A stretch of DNA of 64,000 nucleotides, from positions 145,480 to 209,479 of the forward strand of contig JBNLBS010000005.1 in the NCBI GenBank assembly GCA_050303415.1, given 5' to 3'. Source of the DNA: JBNLBS01 sp050303415. GTDB taxonomy: Bacteria; Pseudomonadota; Gammaproteobacteria; Methylococcales; Methylomonadaceae. Under the pieces are notes generated by a model. It ran no database searches and was not told the origin of the DNA. It saw only the letters and a list, made by a program, of their open reading frames with translations. The position numbers were made by a program, and so were the translations under genes. The number at the start of each line of letters is the position of its first letter. Position 1 is the first letter of the stretch. Of the stretch, positions 9,071 through 16,873 are shown in pieces.

Positions 9071-9355
9071 TTAGTTTTTATCAATTTGTTGTTTTTCAAT
9101 TTTTGGCTCAGCCACTAAAATATCGGCTTTGTTTTTTTGTACGGTTTTTTCACCAATACCGTTTACGCGCGCTAAATCATCTACACTTTTGAATAATCCG
9201 TTTTTAACCCTATCGGCAACAATTGCTTCCGCTTTTTTGAGTCCTACGCCATTTAATGATTCAGCAATAGTAGCTGCATCAGCCGTATTGACATTTACAG
9301 GGGTAGCAAAAACATTAAATGAGCACAAAGCCAATAAACATAAAATTTTTCTCAT
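9071..9355 (-). CDS. ComEA-like helix-hairpin-helix protein
   Basis: This 94-residue exported protein has a signal peptide (residues 1-17, cleavage after VFA) and a single ComEA-type DNA-binding domain. NVNTADAATIAESLNGVG is followed by the two hairpins LNGVGLKKAEAIV and VNGIGEKTVQKN. Proteins of this type bind double-stranded DNA in the periplasm, and in naturally competent bacteria they help pull DNA through the outer membrane. Many gammaproteobacteria carry such a stand-alone form. It is a monocistronic unit with its own terminator. No other competence gene is adjacent, although a GspE/PilB-type ATPase lies at 27145-29436. Confidence 0.85.
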   Translation of the reverse strand: MRKILCLLALCSFNVFATPVNVNTADAATIAESLNGVGLKKAEAIVADRVKNGLFKSVDDLARVNGIGEKTVQKNKADILVAEPKIEKQQIDKN

Positions 9356-9493
9356 AGCATTATCCTTTTATGTGAATTTTAACAAGCAGCAAAATTGCTG
9401 CTTAGTTAAAATGTAGCTTATTGTTATAAATAATAAAAAATAATTATTTATAAATAATGAACTAATTCACAAAATAAATTTTTGCTTTCTCCC

Positions 9494-10387
9494 TCATTTC
9501 CCCATACAAAGTCTAAGCGCTTCCCTCCAGCTTGGAATATTTACATCATATTGATTTATCAGACCATTAAAAGATAACCTAGAGTTTAACGGCCTTTTTG
9601 CAAGAGTTGGGTAATCGGCAGCATGAATAGGATGAATATTATTTATCTTTAAATCCATACCTTGTGCTAGCGCAATATTCGCAATAGTGTTTGCAAATTC
9701 ATACCATGAAGTCTCACCCGACGCAGTTAAATGATAAAGCCCTGAAGCAAAATCTCCCCGCTTTATTTTCAACCAGGCCTGAACGATCACTTGTGCTGAA
9801 ATTTCTGCGATCAATCTCGACCATGTCGGCGCACCTATCTGATCCACAACAACATTCAGACTTTCCTTATCTTTCATCAATCTCAACATGGTCAGCAAAA
9901 AATTACTGCCTCTTTGCCCATACACCCAACTGGTACGCAAAATAATATAATGCCCGTTTACATTTTGAACAGCCCTCTCACCAGCCAGTTTGCTTTTTCC
10001 ATAAACATTGATTGGATTGGGCTCATCCAATTCTGTATAAGCTGATAACTTGGAACCATCGAAAACATAATCCGTAGAATAATGAACCAGCAAAGCATTC
10101 AGTTTTTTAGCCTCTTCTGCGATAATTTCAGGTGCAACAGAATTTATCTGTATCGCTATATCGATTTCTTGCTCGGCTTTATCCACCGCCGTATAAGCCG
10201 CTGCATTGACAATAATATTTGGCTTGTGATGTTGAATTGTCTTTCTAATAGCATCAGCATTCAGCAAATTCATCAATTTTCTGTCAACCGCAACCACTCG
10301 CCCAACCGGCATTAAACTCCGCTCAAGTTCCCAACCAACCTGCCCACACTTACCAATCAACAATATAACAGGCAAGTGAACACTCAT
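9494..10387 (-). CDS. rfbD: dTDP-4-dehydrorhamnose reductase
   Basis: The 297-residue short-chain reductase carries out the last step of dTDP-L-rhamnose synthesis, reducing dTDP-4-keto-L-rhamnose with NADPH. It has the nucleotide motif LIGKCGQVGWELER, the NAAAYTAVDKAE segment, the catalytic YGKSKLAGE (Y-x3-K), and the RTSWVYG and DQIGAPTWSRLIA family motifs. It overlaps rfbC by 4 bases and is the last gene of the cysC-rfbA-rfbC-rfbD transcript. Confidence 0.94.
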   Translation of the reverse strand: MSVHLPVILLIGKCGQVGWELERSLMPVGRVVAVDRKLMNLLNADAIRKTIQHHKPNIIVNAAAYTAVDKAEQEIDIAIQINSVAPEIIAEEAKKLNALLVHYSTDYVFDGSKLSAYTELDEPNPINVYGKSKLAGERAVQNVNGHYIILRTSWVYGQRGSNFLLTMLRLMKDKESLNVVVDQIGAPTWSRLIAEISAQVIVQAWLKIKRGDFASGLYHLTASGETSWYEFANTIANIALAQGMDLKINNIHPIHAADYPTLAKRPLNSRLSFNGLINQYDVNIPSWREALRLCMGK

Positions 10388-10929
10388 TCAAACACCTCTG
10401 CCTGCAAAAACTCTTGCCCCTGTTTATCCTTAGCTGACAATTCGGGCAAACCATTTATCGGCCACTTGACATTAAGGCTTTTATCATTCCAGGCGATGCA
10501 GCGTTCAAACTCAGGGGCATAATAATTAGTTGTTTTGTATAAAAAATCTGCATATTCACTCAGCACGACAAAACCATGAGCAAAGCCTTGCGGCACCCAC
10601 ATCTGCTTTTTATTATCCGCAGATAACAGCTCCCCCACCCATTGACCATAGGTTGGCGAGCTTTTTCGTATATCAACGGCGACGTCAAAAACTTCACCTT
10701 CAACGACTCGCACAAGTTTACCTTGCGCCTGCTGAATCTGATAATGCAAACCTCTCAATACATTTTTTTTAGAGCGTGAATGATTATCCTGCACAAACTC
10801 AACTTCTCGCCCGACTGCTCGATTGAATTCTTTGGCATTAAAGCTTTCAAAAAAGAACCCCCGTTCATCACCAAAAACCTTAGGCTCGATAATCAAGACA
10901 TCGTTTATTTTAGTTCGAATAATATTCAT
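10384..10929 (-). CDS. rfbC: dTDP-4-dehydrorhamnose 3,5-epimerase
   Basis: The 181-residue cupin epimerase converts dTDP-4-keto-6-deoxyglucose to the L-rhamno form. Visible family motifs are GDERGFFFESFNAKEF, FVQDNHSRSKKNVLRGLHYQ (with the catalytic histidine in RGLHYQ), VVEGEVFDVAVDIRKSSPTYG and PQGFAHGFVVLSE. Length is normal for the family. It sits 4 bases downstream of rfbA and overlaps rfbD. Confidence 0.95.
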   Translation of the reverse strand: MNIIRTKINDVLIIEPKVFGDERGFFFESFNAKEFNRAVGREVEFVQDNHSRSKKNVLRGLHYQIQQAQGKLVRVVEGEVFDVAVDIRKSSPTYGQWVGELLSADNKKQMWVPQGFAHGFVVLSEYADFLYKTTNYYAPEFERCIAWNDKSLNVKWPINGLPELSAKDKQGQEFLQAEVFE

Positions 10930-10933
10930 AAAA

Positions 10934-11806
10934 TCATCCAGCCAATAGTTTCATGATGTACTGACCATAGCTGTTTTTACTTAATGGCTGAGCTAGTTTT
11001 TCCAATTGCTCATTATTTATGTATTTCATACGCCAGGCAATTTCTTCCGGGCAGGCAATTTTTAGTCCTTGCCTACGCTCCAACAACTCAACAAACTGAG
11101 ATGCTTCCAGCATGGATTCATGCGTTCCTGTATCCAACCAGGCATAACCTCGCCCCATCAATGAAACACTTAATTGATCCTGCTGTAAATAGCGTTGATT
11201 TACTTCGGTAATTTCCAACTCTCCCCGGGCGGAAGGTTGAATACCAGCTGCAATATCCACTACTTGGTTGTCGTAAAAATACAGCCCGGTTACTGCATAA
11301 TTTGATTTTGGTTTTGTTGGTTTTTCTACCAGGCTGATGACTTTTCCTGATTGATCAAATTCTGCAACACCGTACCGCTCTGGATCATTGACCTGATATG
11401 CAAAAACTGTTGCTCCGACCTGTTGATTATTTGCCTTTTGCAATAACTCAGCAAAGTTATGGCCATGAAAAATATTATCCCCCAACACTAAAGCGCTTGG
11501 GTTGTTTCCCACAAATTCTTTTCCAATAATAAACGCCTGCGCCAAACCATCCGGCGAAGGCTGCACCGCATAACTGATATTTAACCCCCATTGCTCACCA
11601 TTGCCTAGCAAACCTGTAAACCGAGGCGTATCCTCCGGTGTGGAAATAATCAAAATATCCTGCATACCCGCTAACATTAACGTCGTTAACGGATAATAAA
11701 TCATTGGTTTATCATAAATAGGCAGCAATTGTTTGGATATCGCCTGCGTCACCGGATAAAGCCTTGTACCGGACCCACCGGCTAAAATTATTCCTTTACG
11801 TGTCAT
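10934..11806 (-). CDS. rfbA: glucose-1-phosphate thymidylyltransferase
   Basis: The 290-residue enzyme makes dTDP-glucose from dTTP and glucose-1-phosphate. The nucleotidyl-transfer signature GIILAGGSGTRLYPVT is at the N-terminus, followed by KQLLPIYDKPMIYYPL, LGDNIFHG and EKPTKPKSNYAVTGLYFYD. Length agrees with RmlA enzymes of about 290 residues. It overlaps cysC by 11 bases. The 4,6-dehydratase rfbB that should use its product is not in this window. Confidence 0.95.
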   Translation of the reverse strand: MTRKGIILAGGSGTRLYPVTQAISKQLLPIYDKPMIYYPLTTLMLAGMQDILIISTPEDTPRFTGLLGNGEQWGLNISYAVQPSPDGLAQAFIIGKEFVGNNPSALVLGDNIFHGHNFAELLQKANNQQVGATVFAYQVNDPERYGVAEFDQSGKVISLVEKPTKPKSNYAVTGLYFYDNQVVDIAAGIQPSARGELEITEVNQRYLQQDQLSVSLMGRGYAWLDTGTHESMLEASQFVELLERRQGLKIACPEEIAWRMKYINNEQLEKLAQPLSKNSYGQYIMKLLAG

Positions 11807-12413
11807 CTTTTATCTTTTTCTCAGTCAAAACATCGTGCTCTTTTAAAAATTCAAGAATCTTCTCTAACGAAAGATTAAATTCCAGCTGATCGGTATTAAT
11901 AATAATTTCTGGTTCATCAGGCGGTTCATAAACAGAATCAATGCCGGTAAAATTTTTAATTTCACCAGACCGTGCTCTTTTATACAACCCCTTCGGATCT
12001 CGTTGCTCACAAACACTCAATGGGGCATTTACAAAAACTTCAATGAATTCATGTGGCTCGACCAGACTTCTAACAATTGCTCTATCCTTTTTAAAAGGCG
12101 AAATAAAAGCAGCCAGAACAATAAGGCCCGCATCGATCATCAATTTTCCAACCTCACCAATACGTCGAATATTCTCTTCCCTGTCCTGATCGGAAAAGCT
12201 TAAATCACGACATAATCCATGCCTGACGTTATCACCGTCCAACAGAAAAACCTGATACCCCAACTCGAACAACCTTTCTTCCAAAGCCCCAGCCAAAGTA
12301 GATTTTCCCGAGCCGCTTAATCCTGTAAACCATATTATTCTGGGAGATTGTTTCAATCGAGTAGACCGTTGCTGCTTGGTAACTTTATGGCTATGCCAAA
12401 CAATTTGAGTCAA
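11796..12413 (-). CDS. cysC: adenylylsulfate (APS) kinase
   Basis: The 205-residue kinase phosphorylates adenylyl sulfate to PAPS. It has the P-loop IWFTGLSGSGKSTLA, the APS-binding LLDGDNVRHGLCRDLSFS, and the SPFKKDRAIVRSL and DPKGLYKRARSGEIKNFTGIDSVYEPP motifs, all intact. It is the first gene of the rhamnose operon, overlapping rfbA by 11 bases, with no cysD, cysN or cysH nearby. That placement suggests PAPS for sulfation of a surface glycan rather than, or as well as, cysteine synthesis. This is inference: no sulfotransferase is in the window. A divergent 112-bp gap to polA must contain both promoters. Confidence 0.94.
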   Translation of the reverse strand: MTQIVWHSHKVTKQQRSTRLKQSPRIIWFTGLSGSGKSTLAGALEERLFELGYQVFLLDGDNVRHGLCRDLSFSDQDREENIRRIGEVGKLMIDAGLIVLAAFISPFKKDRAIVRSLVEPHEFIEVFVNAPLSVCEQRDPKGLYKRARSGEIKNFTGIDSVYEPPDEPEIIINTDQLEFNLSLEKILEFLKEHDVLTEKKIKDDT

Positions 12414-12525
12414 AATTTACCTTTTTTTTCTAAATGATATTTTCAAAGGCTTTAGCCTAGCACAATTGCTTAGTTTCTTTAATCGTTTACAATCTTGTTT
12501 TTGAATTCAATCGTTTTAAAATCCA

Positions 12526-15252
12526 ATGCCAGAAACTCAACATACCAACCGTTTAATGCTGATAGACGGTTCTTCATTTTTATTCCGTGCCTATCACGCA
12601 GTGCCGCCATTGACCAATGCCAATGGCGAGCCCACTAATGCCATATATGGCGTCGCTAATATGCTGCGTAAACTGGTGGAAGAGCATAAAAGCGATTATT
12701 TTGCCGTCGTGTTTGATGCCAAAGGCAAAACTTTTCGACACGATCTTTACGACCAGTATAAAGCACACCGGCCACCGATGCCGGAGGATTTACGGGTGCA
12801 GATTGAGCCGTTGCATAACCTGATTAAAACCATGGGTCTGCCTTTAATCATTGAACCGGAGGTAGAAGCTGACGATGTCTTAGGTGCCTTGGCACAACAA
12901 GCCGAACAACAGGGTTTTAAGGTGATTATATCCACCGGCGATAAAGATATGGCACAATTGGTGACCAATCACATTACTCTGGAAAACACCATGTCGAATA
13001 CCCGTACGGATATTCAAGGTGTAATTGATAAATTTGGCGTTAAACCCGAGCAGATTATCGATTATCTGGCTTTAATGGGGGACAGTGTCGACAACATTCC
13101 GGGTGTACCCAAAGTGGGCCCCAAGACGGCAGCCAAATGGCTAAATCAATATCAAACACTTGAGAATTTGATCGAACATGCCGATGAAATCAAAGGCAAA
13201 GTCGGCGAAAACTTACGCGCCAGCCTGGACCAATTACCTTTGTCCAAACAACTGACCACAATAAAATGCGACCTTGATTTACCTTATTCTTTAGAAGACC
13301 TGAAGCGACAACCGGTAGACAAGGCCGAACTGCGCCAACAACTCAGTGACTTGGGCTTCTCGGCCTGGCTACGCACACTGGATGCTCCCGAACAGGCAGC
13401 ACCGGCTCAGCCCGAACATTCACCAAAGCCTGTAGAGTCAAGCCCAGGTAACTATCAGACAATTTTGACAGTACCGCAATTAAACAGCTGGTTACAACGG
13501 CTTAATCAAGCGGAACTGTTCGCATTTGATACCGAAACCACCAGCCTGGACTACACCAAAGCCGAGATCGTCGGTCTTTGTATCGCCACAACCCCCGGGG
13601 AAGCAGCCTATCTTCCGTTAGCTCATGACTACCCTGACGCGCCTGAACAACTGGATCGTAACGAAACCCTGAGCAAATTTAAAGCCTTACTGGAGGATGC
13701 TAACAAAGCTAAAGTCGGTCAAAATCTTAAATATGATGCTCATATACTGGCCAATCACGGCATTACTTTACGCGGTATCCAGCATGACACCATGTTGGAA
13801 TCCTATGTTTTAAACAGTACCGCAACCAAACATAATATGGATGACCTGGCCAAGACCTATTTAAACCATAATACAATTCATTATGAAGATGTCGCCGGCA
13901 AAGGTGCCAAGCAAATCTGCTTTTCTGAAGTTCCCATCGAACAGGCGACACCTTATGCCGCCGAAGATGCTGATATCACCTTAAGTCTGCATCGACATTT
14001 ATATAGCTTGTTGACCCAACACCCTAAACTGGAAAAACTTTATCAGGAAATAGAAATTCCACTGATTGACGTTCTAACCACGATGGAAGCAAATGGTGTG
14101 CTTATCGATACCGATATGCTGGCCCATCAGAGCATGGAATTAACCAGTCAGATTTGTGCCATAGAACAACATGCACATAATCTTGCCGGTCACGCTTTTA
14201 ATTTAAGCTCACCCAAACAGATTCAGGAAATCTTGTATGACAAACTGCAAATTCCCGTTATCAAGAAAACGCCTAAAGGCCAACCATCTACGGCCGAATC
14301 AGTTTTACAGGAGCTTGCGGAAGACTATCCTTTGCCTAAGCTGATTCTAGAATATAGAGGTATGAGTAAATTAAAATCCACCTATACCGACAAACTTCCG
14401 CAGCAGATTAATCCCAAAACAGGACGTATACACACTTCATACCACCAGGCAGTAACGGCAACAGGCAGACTGTCTTCTTCCGATCCAAACCTGCAAAACA
14501 TTCCCATTCGCAGTCAACAGGGACGAAAAATCAGACAGGCCTTTATTGCACCGGAAGGCTATCAACTGCTTGCTGCCGACTATTCGCAAATTGAGTTACG
14601 CATTATGGCGCATTTATCTGCTGACGAAGGTTTATTAGCCGCATTTTCCGAAGGCAAAGATATTCATCAAGCTACAGCCTCCGAAGTATTTGGCGTAGCC
14701 CCGGAGGAAGTCACCATCGACTTAAGACGTTCAGCCAAAGCCATTAATTTTGGTTTAATTTACGGCATGTCGGCATTTGGCCTGGGCCAACAGCTGGGTA
14801 TAGGCCGCAACCAGGCACAAGAATACATAGATCTGTATTTTGCCCGCTATCCTGGTGTTAAAAACTATATGGACAACATTAAAGAACAAGCAAAGCAACA
14901 AGGCTATGTTGAGACATTACAGGGCCGACGCCTGTATCTGCCGGAAATTAATGCGCGTAATGCCATGCGCCGTCAATATGCCGAACGAACCGCCATCAAT
15001 GCCCCTATGCAAGGCACCGCAGCCGATATTATTAAACGCGCCATGATCGATGTCGATCATTGGCTAAAACAAAAACAGCCCGATGCCAAAATGATTATGC
15101 AAGTGCATGATGAATTGGTCTTCGAGATAGCCAAACCGGAATTAGATGATTGTGCTGATAATATTCGCAAAATCATGAGCTCTGCGGCCTTGTTAGCTGT
15201 ACCATTAACCGTAGATATAGGTATCGGCAATAACTGGGATGAAGCACATTAA
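12526..15252 (+). CDS. polA: DNA polymerase I
   Basis: The 908-residue enzyme is used for Okazaki fragment maturation and repair. Its N-terminal 5'-3' exonuclease/flap domain (residues 1-290) has LMLIDGSSFLFRAYHA, EADDVLGALA and the helix-hairpin-helix GDSVDNIPGVPKVGPKTAAKW. The 3'-5' proofreading domain keeps its catalytic acidic residues (FAFDTETTSLD, and YAAEDADITL), so it should be active. The polymerase domain shows motif A DYSQIELRIMAHLS, the O-helix RRSAKAINFGLIYG and motif C QVHDELVF. Length is close to the E. coli enzyme (928). It is transcribed alone, divergent from cysC. Confidence 0.97.
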   Translation: MPETQHTNRLMLIDGSSFLFRAYHAVPPLTNANGEPTNAIYGVANMLRKLVEEHKSDYFAVVFDAKGKTFRHDLYDQYKAHRPPMPEDLRVQIEPLHNLIKTMGLPLIIEPEVEADDVLGALAQQAEQQGFKVIISTGDKDMAQLVTNHITLENTMSNTRTDIQGVIDKFGVKPEQIIDYLALMGDSVDNIPGVPKVGPKTAAKWLNQYQTLENLIEHADEIKGKVGENLRASLDQLPLSKQLTTIKCDLDLPYSLEDLKRQPVDKAELRQQLSDLGFSAWLRTLDAPEQAAPAQPEHSPKPVESSPGNYQTILTVPQLNSWLQRLNQAELFAFDTETTSLDYTKAEIVGLCIATTPGEAAYLPLAHDYPDAPEQLDRNETLSKFKALLEDANKAKVGQNLKYDAHILANHGITLRGIQHDTMLESYVLNSTATKHNMDDLAKTYLNHNTIHYEDVAGKGAKQICFSEVPIEQATPYAAEDADITLSLHRHLYSLLTQHPKLEKLYQEIEIPLIDVLTTMEANGVLIDTDMLAHQSMELTSQICAIEQHAHNLAGHAFNLSSPKQIQEILYDKLQIPVIKKTPKGQPSTAESVLQELAEDYPLPKLILEYRGMSKLKSTYTDKLPQQINPKTGRIHTSYHQAVTATGRLSSSDPNLQNIPIRSQQGRKIRQAFIAPEGYQLLAADYSQIELRIMAHLSADEGLLAAFSEGKDIHQATASEVFGVAPEEVTIDLRRSAKAINFGLIYGMSAFGLGQQLGIGRNQAQEYIDLYFARYPGVKNYMDNIKEQAKQQGYVETLQGRRLYLPEINARNAMRRQYAERTAINAPMQGTAADIIKRAMIDVDHWLKQKQPDAKMIMQVHDELVFEIAKPELDDCADNIRKIMSSAALLAVPLTVDIGIGNNWDEAH

Positions 15253-15314
15253 ATTATTTTTGAACTTTTAAAAAACACCTCTGTCGTATTAGCATGCGTC
15301 AGCAATTGACGCTG

Positions 15315-15352
15315 GAATCAGGCCACCCCCCCCTCTTTAAGCGGCCTGATTC
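15315..15352. repeat. perfect 10-bp inverted repeat downstream of polA
   Basis: GAATCAGGCC (15315-15324) pairs exactly with GGCCTGATTC (15343-15352) around an 18-base loop that contains a run of nine Cs. No T-tract follows directly. It may act as an mRNA 3' hairpin of polA; a terminator with a T-tract follows 23 bases later. Confidence 0.6.
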
Positions 15353-15374
15353 AATTATCCTCTGGCCCCGAAGC

Positions 15375-15396
15375 GCCCCAGCTTTGGGGCTTTTTT
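15375..15396 (+). terminator. intrinsic terminator of polA
   Basis: The stem GCCCCA (15375-15380) with TGGGGC (15385-15390), a GCTT loop, and six Ts (15391-15396) forms a compact rho-independent terminator on the plus strand. It ends at the last codons of the convergent engB gene, whose stop is at 15395. Confidence 0.8.
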
Positions 15397-15994
15397 ATGC
15401 CTGAGAAAACCATTGATCCAGCACATTATGTACGTCCTCCACCCCGGTTTTCTTTAACGAAGAAAATAACTGAAGTGATACAGAGATATTACTTTGCTGT
15501 AACTCCCGCTGCACTTTTAATAAAATATTTTTGGCGGCTCCATAGTTAAGCTTATCGGCCTTGGTTAATAAAATATGCAACGGCAAATTTCTATAATCAC
15601 ACCATTCAACCATTTGCCAATCAAACTCGGTTAACGGGTGACGCACATCCATCACCAGAACAATGCCACATAAAGATTGCCGGTTGGTCAGAAAATTTTC
15701 CATTAACTTATGCCACTGTTTTTTTACCGCCAAAGGCACTTTGGCATAACCATAACCGGGCAAATCGACAAAACGCTTTTGCGCGTCAATTTCAAAAAAA
15801 TTAAGCATTTGTGTTCTGCCCGGCGTCTTACTAATCCGCGCCAAACCATTTTGCCGGGTCAGGGTATTGATTGCACTGGATTTACCGGCATTAGAGCGAC
15901 CGGCAAAAGCCACTTCCAGCCCCTGGTCCTCCGGCGTATCTTTTAAATCAGGAGAACTGTTTATAAATTTGGCATTAAAATAAGCTGGGTTCAT
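15395..15994 (-). CDS. engB: ribosome biogenesis GTP-binding protein EngB/YihA
   Basis: The 199-residue TRAFAC GTPase is essential in many bacteria for 50S subunit assembly. The G1 loop is AFAGRSNAGKSSAINTL, G3 is FVDLPGYGYAKV and G4 is LLTKADKLNYG, and the switch segment ISKTPGRTQMLNFF is typical. Length is standard (about 200). It is convergent with polA and divergent from the cytochrome c4 gene, an arrangement (polA-engB-cytochrome c4) also known from pseudomonads. Confidence 0.95.
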   Translation of the reverse strand: MNPAYFNAKFINSSPDLKDTPEDQGLEVAFAGRSNAGKSSAINTLTRQNGLARISKTPGRTQMLNFFEIDAQKRFVDLPGYGYAKVPLAVKKQWHKLMENFLTNRQSLCGIVLVMDVRHPLTEFDWQMVEWCDYRNLPLHILLTKADKLNYGAAKNILLKVQRELQQSNISVSLQLFSSLKKTGVEDVHNVLDQWFSQA

Positions 15995-16119
15995 CGTTGT
16001 CTCGCTTAGCGACTCTATTTAGAGTAAAATCCGTAATCAATTAACCAAAGGCGCGAAGTTTCAATAATATATTCGGCCATTAATTATAAAGTAATGATTT
16101 TATTCCGAAGGGGAATCTA

Positions 16120-16779
16120 ATGAAGAAAAAACTATTAGCATTATCCATTTCTCTGGTATTGACTGCTACATCCGGTATTTTACATGCTGAAGGCAATATA
16201 AGTGCAGGAAAACAAAAAGCGTCAGCTTGTGCCGGTTGTCATGGAGAAACAGGTAACAGCATGGTTTCCACCTTCCCCAAACTGGCTGAACAGCACGCCA
16301 GCTATCTGATTAACCAGTTACAGTCGATTAAAGATGGCAGCCGTAACAGCCCAATGATGAAGCCCATGACACTCACTTTATCCAAACAGGACATGGCCGA
16401 CATTGCAGCATTTTATGCCAGTCAGTCAATTTCCGGCAATCAACTTCCTGTTGTTGAAGAAGACGATGACGACGACGACGAACCGGCTGAAGATTATCAA
16501 GCCTTAGTTGCGGAAGGTGAGAAAATTTATCGTAATGGCGACCTGCACGAACAAATTTCAGCCTGTACTGCTTGTCATAGCGAACGTGGTATTGGCAATA
16601 AACCAGCCGGTTTTCCGGCATTAAGGTCTCAACATGCAGACTATCTGATCCAAACCCTTAATGACTTTAAAGAAGGCAATCGGACTAAAAACCCCGACAA
16701 TATGATGCATATGATTGCCAAGCGCATGTCAGCAAAAGAAATTAAAGCTGTTGCCTACTATCTTTCCGTACAAAAATAA
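16120..16779 (+). CDS. diheme cytochrome c4
   Basis: This 219-residue periplasmic diheme protein has a signal peptide (residues 1-23, ending LHA) and two similar halves, each with a heme site: CAGCH at 37-41 and CTACH at 149-153. Candidate axial methionines lie in MMKPMTLTLS and MMHMIAKRMS. Cytochromes c4 carry electrons to terminal oxidases. An acidic linker (VVEEDDDDDDEPAED, about 111-125) joins the halves and is more negative than in proteins I know. A good ribosome site (GAAGGGGA) precedes the ATG. The genes that follow encode heme attachment to c-type cytochromes. Confidence 0.92.
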   Translation: MKKKLLALSISLVLTATSGILHAEGNISAGKQKASACAGCHGETGNSMVSTFPKLAEQHASYLINQLQSIKDGSRNSPMMKPMTLTLSKQDMADIAAFYASQSISGNQLPVVEEDDDDDDEPAEDYQALVAEGEKIYRNGDLHEQISACTACHSERGIGNKPAGFPALRSQHADYLIQTLNDFKEGNRTKNPDNMMHMIAKRMSAKEIKAVAYYLSVQK

Positions 16780-16780
16780 A

Positions 16781-16811
16781 GCCTCAGACTAGTTCCACAC
16801 CCGTTTGAGGC
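16781..16811 (+). terminator. hairpin between cytochrome c4 and resB
   Basis: GCCTCA (16781-16786) pairs with TGAGGC (16806-16811) directly after the cytochrome stop codon. No T-run follows, so it may be an attenuator or mRNA-stabilising hairpin. It argues against starting resB as far upstream as 16805, which would lie inside the stem. Confidence 0.5.
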
Positions 16812-16873
16812 TTAGATCAGGCACCGGACCCTGTTTCCGGTGCCTGCACAGTCGTCATTCCAGCCTATCCACC

